NCBI GenBank assembly: GCA_021030905.1
Contig: JAGFMI010000010.1
Coordinates: 434,001-498,000, forward strand
Origin: Pyrenula massariospora
Lineage: Eukaryota; Ascomycota; Eurotiomycetes; Pyrenulales; Pyrenulaceae
DNA: 64,000 nt
Direction of reading: 5' to 3'
Positions 45,608 through 56,408 of the stretch are shown here, in pieces. The translations under genes were made by a program, and so were the position numbers. Under the pieces are notes generated by a model that worked only from the letters and a program-made list of their open reading frames with translations, was not told where the DNA came from and made no database searches. Numbering within the stretch: the first letter of the stretch is position 1; every line of letters begins with the position of its first letter.

Positions 45608-45964
45608 GATGACATTCTCCCACTGAACGAGCAACCCCTCCTCCTTTCATAGATCTCCCTCGCCCGCCTCCTCAATCCACCAGATCGTGAAGCTAAGTCC
45701 AAAGCTCTCAACCTCGCCTGACACCTCCAGGAAAATTCCGCCTCCGGCCAAGTTATCGCCCGCAGTGCTTTCCGTCACCAAGTTGAGCTCGGACGCATCT
45801 GTGTCCTGCTCGACAGTCGCAGCGACAGGAAGCTCGTCTCCACAATCCTCCTTCCCTTCACCCCCATCTCCTCATCCTCCGCTAACCACCCGCTCATGCC
45901 CGCCGATGAGGAACATGTCCTTGAGAGCCTTTTTCTGACCCGGCGGCAATGCGACGTAGTGTAA
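45608..45964 (+). pseudogene. Gene fragment with in-frame stops, unknown protein
   Basis: One frame stays coding-like for 119 codons with two in-frame stops: DDILPLNEQPLLLS, stop, ISLARLLNPPDREAKSKALN with a second stop two codons later, then GQVIARSAFRHQVELGRICV, LLDSRSDRKLVSTILLPFTP and PLMPADEEHVLESLFLTRRQ to a TAA. Most codons end in C, as in functional genes here. This looks like the surviving C-terminal part of a host gene with nonsense changes (TAG, TGA). No start or family is recognised. Introns hiding the stops are possible for the second but not obvious. Confidence 0.4.
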
Positions 45965-46584
45965 AGTAATAGTAATCAGGAGGAATTCAACGACTCTAAA
46001 CGGCCGCTATCCGTTATATGCCAAATTCCGCTAAACAGCATCATCGCGTGGCCATACTGGTTGGTGTCTATGGGTGTACGAGGATTGCAGGCTAAGTTTT
46101 GCGAGGATGAATTTCGGAGGGAGGAGGGCCCCTTTTTAAGGCTATGGGTGCCGTGAGGCAGGTCATCCTGGTGGTGTGGCATCTTCTATATGGAAAGTGT
46201 CCGGGTTGACGTTGTATCTTAGAGAGTATTATGCGATATGGGAGAACTTGCAATTTTTATGATTGGCGCGCTGTCTCGCCTGACGCACGCTTTTCCTTAC
46301 GTAAACGATGAGACAGTTGCTCGACGAGAGTTTGCTTGTTATCCAGTTCTGCTTAAGGGGCTTCTTGTGATAAACGCTCGCTGCCATCCATAGAATACGC
46401 TTTGGCAGTGGAAGGCAGATAAGCCTTTTTTCGCCAGGAGATACGGCACCAGAGCAGGATAGCCGTGAAGAGCGTGTCATACAAGCAAAGGATGTTGCTA
46501 AGGATATTGCGTGAGGTGGACTGATTCTTTTACACGTGCGCATCGTATGTCGCTTCACCCCGCATCTTTCTGCGGCGACGCGAC
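45965..46584. other. Intergenic
   Basis: Between the gene fragment and the DUF6594 gene. A minus-strand frame (46229-46588) partly overlaps the last exon of that gene and has no domain; probably its 3' UTR. Confidence 0.35.
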
Positions 46585-47605
46585 TCACTTTTTGCCATCG
46601 ATTTGCAGATATACCATCCAGATCGCCGTGATGCTTTTACGCAGGTTAGCACTACCAATGAGGGTGACGAGCGATGATCGCTACTTACGTGGCCAGACTC
46701 GTTACGACTTCAAAAGCTTTCTTATCCGTCGCCCAGGCCAAGAAGCTAGCCAATACAACTGCAGCTATGCCGATGGTAACCTCCTTCCATACAGTCTTTG
46801 AAATCAGATAATCTAAAGCAACCATCGTTCCAATAAGTATCAGCATACAGATGAGCACAACGATGACATTGGACAATGTCTGGAATTTTCTGTCGTCGAA
46901 ATACGACGTTGACGGAGAGGAAACGTGAAAGCCAGGGACTCGATTCTCTCGAAGGAGATTCTGCAGCCATTTGATACGTCGCAGCATTCTTTCAAGAGGC
47001 GGCCGTTGCTCTGGTATCATTGCGATGAGATCTTTCTTCTTATTGATGAAGTCCTGCTCCTCAATATCGACTGCATTTCTGTGGTTTTCAAGCCAATTTT
47101 CATTGTTCTCAATTTGCTGTTCTTCTGCCTGGGGTCTACTCTGAATGGGAGAGCATTGGTTAATGTAACGGTCTGGATGGCTCGTTAGAACTCCAATCGA
47201 CAACAAAGTCAGGTAAGTCTTACAGTACGACTCCGTTTCATACCACAATTGCTCCATAATCTCGTCTCGCCGCTGGTGCTTTTCCTCCACGGCCGAAACT
47301 TGGCCGCTTTTCCGACGATTGCATGCATCGTACCGAAAACTATTATTCTGTCCTTCGTCATCTCGGATTGTGTTCTTCATGTGATTGTCAATGCCCTGCA
47401 GCTCAGTCTCCAGTTGAACGATTTTGTCCTGTCGCCAGAGAATGAGTCGACAACTTAACGAGCTGAACCGACGGAAAATCCAAAAATCATGGTCTGATGC
47501 TTGCCATTTGCTGTAACCTGGGTATCCTTCGAATTTCCAAGCTCTTATGTTCATATCATATTGACTGTAAAAATTTGGATACGCATCACCTGGATTACCT
47601 GCCAT
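46585..47605 (-). CDS. DUF6594 membrane protein
   Basis: Predicted 321-aa fungal protein of the DUF6594 family. Exons 46689-47605 and 46585-46633; the 55-bp phase-2 intron has a GTAAGT donor and a GCTAAC branch. I chose the ATG at 47605 (MAGNPGDAYPNFYSQYDMNI) because the family core begins just after it: FEGYPGYSKWQASDHDFWIF and RFSSLSCRLILWRQDKIVQL, then the E/D-rich coiled region (LETELQGIDNHM) and the ENHRNAV segment. Two or three C-terminal hydrophobic stretches follow (VIVVLICMLILIGTMVALDY, VTIGIAAVVLASFLAWA, ITAIWMVYL in exon 2). The protein is likely membrane-anchored with a cytosolic coiled N-part. Function is unknown for the family; members are common near HET-type genes in accessory regions. 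Confidence 0.82.
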
Positions 47606-48234
47606 TCCGCAAATGATTTTTTTCTCCTTTCGAAAAGTTTTGGAGCATACCTGACGTAGATATATAAAATTCGTGGACTTATGCCTAGTCTTTAAGTTTC
47701 TAAAATTTGGAGCGGCGAGGATGGCGCAGCACACCTCCTCGAGCCTCACTCTGATCACGCTACAGATAGAGCCTTTCTCGTCCAATCGAATCGCACCTCT
47801 CCTTGTCCAGTGGCGCTAATTATCTACAAGCCACCTACGTCCAGCTGAATGGCTTCCCACCGACGGTCCCAGATTGGGCTACTCCAAATTAGGTTAGAGG
47901 GGCCTAGACTCAGGATATGATCGCTAGGAATCGATCCTTAGGCCCACACTGTGATGTGCAACCCCGCGGCAACCACCACTGTGCCGATTTCAGAGCGTGG
48001 GCTGTGATTTTCTTTCTTGGAGCTTAGTCTCAATATTTTTCAATTGCTATCAACACTTATACACTCGCACTACACAAGGCTTTCTTCCTTTTCTTCGAAG
48101 AGATATTTCAGAGACGTCCAAAGCGTTGACGCATTGCTACCAGGGTTGACGCGGCTGGTGTACACTCAGTCCGCGTAGCTAAAGATTCAATCAATCTTCT
48201 TCGCCTTGACTATCCTTACTTGTGATTACCCACA
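47606..48234. other. Divergent intergenic region
   Basis: Separates the DUF6594 gene (minus) and the Pro/Gln-rich protein gene (plus) and probably holds both promoters. No TATA box or repeat stands out. Confidence 0.4.
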
Positions 48235-49186
48235 ATGTCCAAGATCTTCGGAGCCATCTTCAAGGCCAGAGATAAGCCCGAGCGAAAGCCTCGAGACCAG
48301 CAGCCTGCCGACGATGTTGATGACGAATATGATGGCTTGGCTGGGAGCAATGGGGCTCTAGATGGAAATCATGTGGAAGGTTCTTCCCGAGGTGTTGAGA
48401 GGCTGAACCCACATCGTCCATCTTCTACTGAAATTGTCCCACCATTGCAACATCAGCGCAGCAGTCAAGGTGAGATTCAATCTTTCAAATATGGCCCAAT
48501 CAGGCATTGAACGCCTCAATCAGTCACTCATGCTTTATACTCAAAGAAGTTGGTAATATGTTCTGACTTTAATTCCATCGCCAGGCGGCAATCCAACTCA
48601 GTGGGGAGCTCAATCCTACCCTCAACGAAACCAGTATCAATCTCCTTTTACCAACCAACGGCCATTTTACCCTCAACCCACCGCCAGCAACCCTCTTCAC
48701 AGGAATAGTTACGGGCCCCCATATAGTCCAACGGTCAATTCTAGCTACGGCCCTCCAACGTGGACAGCAGCACACAATCCTCCCATAGGCAGCTATACCT
48801 CTTTGCCTCCCCCTACAAACCCTCAACAATCCAGCAACCATGGATGGAGTTATCCATCACCCAACGTATTCGCGCAGACACAGGCCCTCCCACAACCGGT
48901 GCACTCTCCATTAGGCCCAGCGTACCAATCCCAACATTCAAACTACCCTCCTTCGTCACCCCACCTCGGCCAAACATCTTACCACCGCCAACAGTACTCC
49001 CAGTCAACACCTGCGCCGCACTCTCAAACCTCCTCTTCGTACGACCCTATCCAAGCCCCACAGACCACCTCTCAATCGAGCCACAACGTCAGCAACACCA
49101 ACCTACCAGCGACCCTCACGCCTTCCCTACAGCCTGGCGCATCATACGGACCTCCCAACGGCGTCTCACCACCTCCCAGACGATAG
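48235..49186 (+). CDS. Pro/Gln/Ser/Tyr-rich disordered protein
   Basis: Predicted 278-aa protein, exons 48235-48469 and 48585-49186, with a 115-bp phase-1 intron (GTGAGA donor, TTCCATCGCCAG acceptor). The N-terminus MSKIFGAIFKARDKPERKPR is basic and amphipathic, then an acidic stretch (DDVDDEYDGLAG). Exon 2 is low-complexity and rich in Pro, Gln, Ser, Tyr and Asn (NQYQSPFTNQRPFYPQP, SYGPPYSPTVNSSYGPP), typical of proteins that phase-separate or bind membranes or RNA weakly. No folded domain is recognised. The stop TAG at 49184 is followed in the same frame by similar Gln/Pro-rich peptide (NQHQHGTSAGYPPP, TAPPSYQGGMGS) broken by one more TAG. So the present C-terminus may be truncated. Confidence 0.7.
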
Positions 49187-50013
49187 AATCAGCACCAGCA
49201 CGGGACCTCAGCAGGATATCCGCCTCCATAGCCGAGATTCTCGAGGACACGGACTGCTCCACCAAGTTATCAGGGAGGCATGGGCAGCTGTGAGTCATAC
49301 CCGTCGATCGGGCCGTATCGGGGAAGAAATTTTTCGATGGATAAACTGTTTTGTGTCTTGCATTTAAAAGAGGGGAGGTTAATGACCGGGGAACAGGATG
49401 GTTGGTGACAGAAATTGAGCGAGTATGGGTGAAGTGCGATGTTGTCTCCATGAGTTGTATCTTTGATCACATAGATAAAGTGGATGTGTTCAAACAGCAT
49501 CAGGCAATCACGTTCGATCTTCTTTTTTGGAAAAAAAAACATGTCCCACATTCCAGCTTTTACCCCCCTCCCCCCCAACAACCCCCTTGTTTTATTTTTA
49601 TATGGCGACTACGGCTCAAAAGGAAAAAAAAAACAAAACTTTTATACCGGGCCGATAGCTTCGTATTTCACGATTTTAGTTCACGGACATTTCATTCACG
49701 GCGATCTATCACATTCTCGGTGGACTCTTTTCAAAGGCTACGACCTTTATATGGACACCGTTGTCAGAGTATATCTCTCTTCCTGGATAGCGGGCGAGGC
49801 TGTTTGTGTAGGGCACTATATTGCGTTAGATGTAGACCTTATACAAGTACACAGATACCCCACCCTCCGTGCTTCCTAGAACACTAGGGCTGCGCCGATT
49901 CGAGCCGAGCCTCCTACAACCATCTCGCCACAGATCAGCTCATCCCTTTTCTCTCAATTTAGATATTAGTCTTCGATAGCAAGCGACAAATAGACATGAC
50001 TTTCAGTCACCTT
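49187..50013. other. Intergenic, 3' flank
   Basis: Follows the Pro/Gln-rich gene; the first ~150 bases continue its composition. Runs of A (near 49530 and 49625) and C (near 49565) occur. A plus-strand frame at 49351-49887 has no domain and is not called. Confidence 0.35.
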
Positions 50014-50277
50014 GTCCAGACGTTGACGATAAATACTTCCCGCTCCACACGAGCGAATTCGACATAGGCGAATGCAAGCCCACCCTTCTATTCCCGGAGA
50101 CGAAGCTCTCGTACAAATGGACTTTCGGTGTTAAACTGACGACAGTTTTGATTGCCGGCGGCCAATATTGGTGCCACCTTCTCAGCTCAGCGCAGCTCCT
50201 CAATGTCCAACCTGTGTGTTTTCTCCGAATCATGCCTCTTCTTCGCCAAGAGCTCATCCATTTCTAAATTTTTCGAA
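50014..50277 (+). pseudogene. Coding-like fragment without a start
   Basis: An 88-codon open stretch reads CPDVDDKYFPLHTSEFDIGE, CKPTLLFPETKLSYKWTFGV, KLTTVLIAGGQYWCHLLSSA to a TAA. Its amino-acid make-up is protein-like but there is no start codon or plausible upstream exon, and it overlaps no other candidate. I read it as the remains of a host gene; identity unknown. Confidence 0.25.
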
Positions 50278-52265
50278 CTCGGTTGTTCTCTTGCATCTTC
50301 ACTTGTCTCAGCATCAAACCATAAAGGATCTCCACAAGAGCCACCGATAACGTGACTCTAGCCGTTGAGGGCAGCATCCAGCATCGTGTAAAGAGACCCA
50401 AAAGAAGGCCGACTTCGCATGTCAACCTTTGCCGCAAGAGCAGCAACAGCAGCAGGGGTTAGAGCGGATCCGTAAAGAGTGAGATCAGCTCCCTGAGACG
50501 AAGTATTCTTCTCCTACAGCAACCGATGCCGTAAAGCCAGGCCAGAAAATCCAATTCATTCCTTTCAGGCACATATTCGTAAAGGCCGAGCACAAACGAC
50601 CTCAAAGTGACAATTTCCAGTCACGACTTCATTGGAGACCCTTCAACGACATGATTTACCTGCTTTTACCGTCTTACATTTTTGGTGCGTTCTTGCACAA
50701 TTGCGTAGGCTCATTTCTGTATTTCTCTCTGTAGCTTTAGTTTTGGGGATCAGAGAGGACTGCTCAGTGTATTTCGCTACCACATTCGAAATGGTTTAGC
50801 CCCTAATGCCGCTGCTCATCCCCTTCCCTTCCGCAATTCCTTGCCAAGAGTACTATCTCACTGTAGCAAACCTAACAAACGCCCATATTCAGCTAGCCCA
50901 TGGAATTGCTTTGTTTCAGCCGGAAGGCTGAGCTTTCATTGATCCAATTATTCGTGGAAAGAAAGTGTCCGATACAACCTGACGGAAGTCAAAGTGCAGA
51001 GTCAACGATTATAAAAAGTGCTGACGCGGTGTCAACTCTAACAGGTCGATCCTGGCACTGCTTGTAACGCTTGGCGGGCCTTGTCCCGCGAACATCCGCC
51101 AATTTGAATTTAGACCCAAGGTAAATGTTTCGGAGACATATCGACTTCTGGAAAGACATTCCATCGGGCGGGATTGCGTAGACCAGCGTATTGCAACAAA
51201 ATTGGCAAAACCACAGGTTTTCCGATCCACTCCTCCTGCCAGTCTCAGAGGTGACTTGCCGGATCAGGTGCTTTGTGGCCAGAACGGGCAATTCGTATGT
51301 GTTTTCTTAGAGGATCGACTTCAGGAGCGGCTCGCTAGTTATTGGACATTTGTTCGTTTTGGTCTTGTTCGCTAGGCTCGAACTCTGTACATGAGCCATA
51401 CGCTAATTCTTTTGACCAGGGTAGCATCCTAACGAGAAACATTTTGCCTGATCCTAGTTTTCAGAGAGGGGGACTCGCATCTAGCAAAAGCCCCGAGTGC
51501 CGGTCTTTTGGCCAAGCCTGACTTTCCATGGATATCACCTGTAAGAAGCTTGCGAGTAACCCATGATAATCATATCGAACCCGTGGGCTCTGTTAATTTT
51601 ACAGTTAGTTCCATCCCGTACTTGGTCACAATGATGTCTTGTGAAGCTTTGGGCGGGCCGTGGGGGCTTACGGCCCGGAAGCACTAGATGGGGCTGCTAG
51701 AGGAGGCTATAAGGCACCGGAAAAACTTTAGTAAACGCAATCCACACCTCCCCGAACATATGAAGCGACGTAACACTGCGGCACGTTGAAACGTCATTCA
51801 CCGCGTTAACTGGTTAGAAGCCTAGCATAGCATAACGGCCAAGAGTCATGCTGCTTGATGCCTGGTATATTATCTCAAGGTCTGTCAAAATTACGAAGGA
51901 AAGCGCTTGAATACCCGCGCCGGGGGGACTATCTTAATGTGAGGTCTGAGATAGTTGACAACGGCTAAAGACTACAATGAGCTAAATTGCTCAACTAGAG
52001 TCTCATAGTTGTACAAGATTTGAAGCTAAAGGGTTAAAGCTTTGACATTGACGCGCAAGTGGCAAATATCGCAGACTTGGCATGTCTTGGTGAGCATGAC
52101 ACTTATACCCAAGAGACAGGGCTGTGTAGGAAGTTTACGACAAAGCGACATTGAGAGCGAGACGGAAGCCAAGGCATCACTTCTTCCAAGGGAGCCCCAG
52201 CGGGTTACTAGCAGTTCATCACCAAATAATGGGCATCATAGATGCCTTCATCCGTGGAGTATGAC
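50278..52265. other. Intergenic, no gene supported
   Basis: Some short frames look weakly coding (minus strand 51291-50989: FQKSICLRNIYLGSKFKLAD) but lack structure. Otherwise nothing is recognised; the region may be an old gene graveyard. Confidence 0.35.
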
Positions 52266-52273
52266 TATAAAAA
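52266..52273 (+). promoter_or_regulatory. TATA box
   Basis: tataaaaa followed by gcggc lies 166 bp upstream of the ATG at 52432. It is a good consensus TATA box for the small secreted-protein gene; a leader of about 130 nt is implied. Confidence 0.5.
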
Positions 52274-52431
52274 GCGGCTGCGTCGCAGGAGATATTTTTC
52301 CTGTTCGTTCCTTTTTCTACATTCTCCTTAGCCACTGGCAAAAAGAATCTACGCAAGCTCCCCACCTTTACTTGGAACTACATACTCTACCAAGCGGCTC
52401 TCTCTTATTTGCAAGAAAGGACATCTTGACC

Positions 52432-52860
52432 ATGCACATCCCGTTCTACATTACAGCCACTATCCTTAATTCACTTTGCCTACCTATCACCACTGCTTCC
52501 ATATCCGAGCGCAAATTAAGCTTGCCACGCCAACAAAATCCGAACATGATGCTTCTCGGCCCAATCGAAGTCCCCCGTAACGGCATCCGATCAGCAGCTG
52601 CTTCCCTCATCACCTTCGAAGACGAAGTCTTCGACATCTCCAACATTTCGGTCTTCGGCACCGTCAACGATGGAGGCGTCAACTGCACTGCAGAAGCCGA
52701 AAGCGGGGACAACGCGCTGCTCGGACCTGTCTCGGCTGGTGAAAGGGATGTTGGTTCTTTCCAAAATGCAAATGGTTCGTTGATTACGTTTGGCGATGAG
52801 GTGTTTGATATCTCGGGGATTTCTGTCTTTGGGGATGTTAATGATGTTGGTTGTGACTGA
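52432..52860 (+). CDS. Small secreted protein with internal duplication
   Basis: Intronless 142-aa protein. The ATG at 52432 starts MHIPFYITATILNSLCLPIT, a signal peptide; a possible dibasic processing site (ERKLSLPR) follows. The mature part carries two copies of one motif, SLITF-x-DEVFDIS then ISVFG-x-VND, at about residues 61-84 and 116-139. Twenty of 24 aligned residues are identical, yet 16 of those 20 use different synonymous codons: the first copy is almost all C-ending (16 of 20), the second T- or G-ending (18 of 20). The few Cys (VNCTAE, GCD) do not suggest a compact fold. The frame is open upstream to 52042, but that part includes the TATA box. Unknown family; an effector- or pheromone-like precursor is conceivable. 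Confidence 0.7.
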   Translation: MHIPFYITATILNSLCLPITTASISERKLSLPRQQNPNMMLLGPIEVPRNGIRSAAASLITFEDEVFDISNISVFGTVNDGGVNCTAEAESGDNALLGPVSAGERDVGSFQNANGSLITFGDEVFDISGISVFGDVNDVGCD

Positions 52861-53336
52861 AGATCTGCAGATGGCAGAGATAGGATTTGGTGTTTCTTGT
52901 CGGCAGTTCGTTTAGCTCTATCTATTTTGGATGTTGTTTTCTTGTGGTACGAGTCTAGGACAGAGAATGATTCGTGTTCTTTGATATTGTAGTAGATGGC
53001 CGACCCAAAGGCAAATATCTCAGATTGGGTACTCGCGTCTTTTTTAAAAGCTCTGTCATATGGCTGATATCACCTTCTCGAACGTGTCACTGCTAGCTTG
53101 GGCACGTCTGAATATTTTTGTTAATATATCCATGCAAAATGCGACGCCATTTCTCCCAAGAAAAGTGGACCACTTTTGTTGAACCGCAATAGGAGCTTGC
53201 CCGTAGCGGAGTAGCTATAGCAATATTTCTAATACTCTTCCATATTTATTTTATTTCTCCTTCACACGGTTATATCTTCGACATCTTGACTGGCTCTGAA
53301 AACGCGCGTGATCAAATCAGCATTTACAGTTAAAAC
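52861..53336. other. Intergenic, 3' flank
   Basis: No gene, repeat or RNA is recognised between the secreted protein and the next fragment. Confidence 0.35.
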
Positions 53337-53567
53337 TCACCTTTACCAGCTGCCTTTATCATTTCATCTAACTCAAACTCTTCGATCGCAAAATCTGGTG
53401 CAACCAACGAGAAAACCTCTTCCAAGTCTCCGACGAAGTCACAAGAGAAGTCCTCACTGGGTCCGACACAGAAAACTCCAGCTGGCGTCGATCTTGTCCG
53501 TCGTCCCGGTATCCTTTTGAAACCGTCAGAATGTACAAAGCTAAGAAACCGTCGTGCTGCGGTCTAG
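53337..53567 (+). pseudogene. Fragment resembling the N-part of a spindle-pole-body Cut12-type protein
   Basis: A 76-codon frame without a start reads SNSSIAKSGATNEKTSSKSP, TKSQEKSSLGPTQ, then KTPAGVDLVRRPGILLKPSE and KLRNRRAAV before a TAG. The TPAG-x-x-L-x-R-x-PGILL pattern recalls the conserved Cut12-family segment (TPxGILxTPGT), but I cannot verify it. Only this short part is present and it ends soon after the motif, so it would be a duplicated fragment, not a working gene. Confidence 0.3.
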
Positions 53568-53670
53568 GGTACCCAGCTTCGCTTCGCCGGTGATTCGATA
53601 CTATGACCTGAGTTGTAGCAGTTCTTTCTGTAGATAGATGCCTGCATCTCTGTCTAGGCGGTGGAGTTGA

Positions 53671-55071
53671 TTATAGCGTTCTGAAAGGATATGTCGTTTG
53701 TTTGCTCGATTCGACTTTGACCTCTAGGGTCTCATCATTCTCTCGGACATCTTCGGCGGCGTAATCTATACGCCTCATGGAGATAATATTTATTAAGCAG
53801 TAAGTTATAGCTCCGGGCGTAGTATCTGAGGGGCACAGCCTGTTCAAGACGCAGGAAACTGAAGTTGATAGAGCATATCCGGTCAAGGTTCCGACATGGA
53901 CAGGAGACGAGCCAGCTTGAACTGAAGCCTACACTTTTTGAGGCATTCAGTTTGCCATGGACGTACACTCATCTTCATTATCTCCTGATTGAGTGCAGGT
54001 CTGGCATGGTACAGTACTTGTCATCGGCGGAGGGAGGTTATTTGTGGTTATAGTAGCCGACACTGGTAGGGTCTCGTACGAACAACTCTGCATCACAGGG
54101 ACCGGCGTTCCAGGAAAGGACATTAGAGAATATTTTCCCTTGTTGTCGCAAGTGCAAAACGCGTCGGGGTTTGCCGGTGGTTGAGGGCCAATGTAGCTGC
54201 ACGAAGGGCTTGTGGTCGTGGTCTTGGTCTGGCTATCTCCTGCCGTCGATCCTATCGTCGAATTCGAAATAGGCGCAGTGCAGGCCGTTGCGCGCTTACC
54301 CCAGCCTTGGATCAATTTTCCGTCGCAGTCGTAACGTATTTCGGCCATCGGAGAGTTGTTTTCCCAGTAAAGCGAAATGGTACCCGCACCATCGTTACTT
54401 TTCCGCCATTGCACAACCATTTTACCAGCCACTCCGTCATTTTCATCGAGGCCGATCATGCTGGAAGCCATGTAAGGGAAGTTTCGAATATTGGCTGGGG
54501 GGACTTCTTGAGCCTCGATCATCCATTCATATATTTTTTGAAACCCGGGACCAGTAACCCCAGTCCGGCTAGTGTGGAAAATCCAGCCTCTCGTACCGGC
54601 TTCTGCGCTCCCTTCATAAGTCTGCAAACCACAATTAAACAAGGGGTTATAAATCTTTGTCTACGCAGTATCGGGGTCGTCCATTGTGACACAATCTTCT
54701 ACCCCGAGAGGGCCTGGTTTGCCTGTGTTCTGCGCAAAATGTCCTATTATGACATGGGTCTTATCGGCCACGACAGCAATTGTGCAACCATAGAACAGCG
54801 TTGTGGAGAAGTACGCGACATTCATATTCCTGTCAACGTTCCAATACTTGACTGTGTCACGGCGGACTTGATCGGCACCCTCAATACCTCTGTAGACGGC
54901 GGCGAGGTCTATATCGTCGCGTTTGTCCAAGATTTTGGGGCGAACTGATCTGTGCGCTTCCTTAATGTTCCATGCTTGGAGAAGGAATGGATTTACAACG
55001 ACGTATGGAACGAGACATAGTAACCCTAGCAAGATATGAAAACATGCTTTGACTGAAGATTGCCGAAACAT
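53671..55071 (-). CDS. Secreted or membrane-anchored protein, unknown function
   Basis: Exon 1 is 54703-55071 and exon 2 runs from 54621; the phase-0 intron (84 bp joining KPGPLG to TYEGSAEAGTRGWI) uses a GTAGAA donor. The N-terminus has one hydrophobic segment (ACFHILLGLLCLVPYVVVNP), a signal peptide or anchor. Exon 2 carries KMVVQWRKSNDGAGTISLYW, EIRYDCDGKLIQGWGKRATA and a Cys-rich, Thr/Pro-rich end (FCTCDNKGKYSLMSFPG, QSCSYETLP). If the strong GTACGT donor at 53966 is not used, the protein stops at 53947 (347 aa). If used (108-bp intron), a third exon 53671-53858 adds Cys-containing sequence (403 aa total: 123+280). I cannot decide. Family not recognised. Confidence 0.6.
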
Positions 55072-56408
55072 GATGCGCTAATGCCTGGATTGCGATTTTT
55101 GTTGTCAAATATAGAAATGCTTAGAGCGTCATATGATATGTTGGGTTGGTATAGTCTGTCATCAAGATGTTGAGTATCATAAATAGTCTCGGTCTAGAAC
55201 GATCAAGAAGTTTTCTCGAGAAGATACTGCTAATGCATAGAGCAGGCCTATCATTTGGTTATTATGACTGAAGCCTTACTGTAGGAAACTGTGGTTTTGG
55301 CTGTAAACACAGGTTTAATAAGAGATATACTAGAAGGAGCAGCATGTAGTATGGAGATGAGCATGAGATTTCAAGCATAGCCAGCGTTAGTTGGATATGC
55401 AACATAACGTTAGTAATGAATAGTATTTGCCTCATATTTGGAAAGGCGTTACATCAGAGACATATCAGAATGGTCAACGTAGCTCGTGGGAACAAGTGAG
55501 TACCAACTCAAGTTTCATGTGGGCGGCATAGGTTTAAGCCTTATTTAAGGCTGTGCCTGCGATCTTTGGCTGTTGCCTTGAGCGGGTTCGCAGGGGGTGT
55601 ACAAAGATATAATTTTGAGTGGGGAGTCTCAGGGGCTATTTCTCGACTTCGTCATGGAGCTCTGATTTGTTGGTCTGGTGGACTTGCTAGCCGTGCGCTG
55701 GATGGCTTGAAGTTAGAGGTACAGTCTAAATGACCCAGGCAGCATTTACAAGAATCAAATTTCGTGTGGTTCATCCTAAAGACAGGATAGTCTAACCTGT
55801 AGAAGCTGCTCGTAGCTTGACCTGTTCTGATGCAAAGACCTTCATAAACAATAAAACAAGCATTCGGAAGCTTCCTCCCAGACTGTTTTTAAATCGTCCT
55901 TTCGCTGGGCCTAGAGAACCTGTCATGTAAAGCTTTAAAGACCGTGGATGTGGCGTTTCTACCGGTTTAGGTGAAGGATTCCATCTAATTTTCTTCTGCA
56001 GAGACTCGGATTTGTCCTTGGGTCCACTGCCACCAAACGTGTGCCGCTTGTGCGACTTCAACTTTGCGCCGCTTGTTACCATTGTGCTCCCAACAAGCCC
56101 TCCTCGTAATTCCTTCCCAATGCACGCCGCCATATGCTGGATCCTCAGCTTGCATTCCGTTGATGATAATTCGTCTGCTTTCATTGCGATACAACATCTG
56201 TTGCCTGTCGGGGGTCCCCGCCTCTGACCTAAGCCTGTTTAGGCCAGGCAGTTGCGGGATGGATGCCTAAGTTGGAGTTATTTACTCATTCTCTTGTTCT
56301 TTTTAGACCTTAGTCTCGAGAATACTGCAAGTTCAAAATGTCAGCCCGTGTTGACGAGACCGTGCACGGTGCGGCCTGAGGGATATATGTCCTGCAGCCG
56401 TCGCTGCA
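55072..56408. other. Intergenic, no gene supported
   Basis: A minus-strand frame (56184-55792; MKADELSSTECKLRIQHMAA) has some coding look but no domain, signal or partner exon. The rest shows nothing. Confidence 0.35.

Noticed and set aside
54622-54667. GC-AG intron at the end of the first exon of the 54-kb gene
   Set aside because: A GT-AG intron beginning slightly upstream (54702) joins the same acceptor in phase, so a rare GC donor is not needed.
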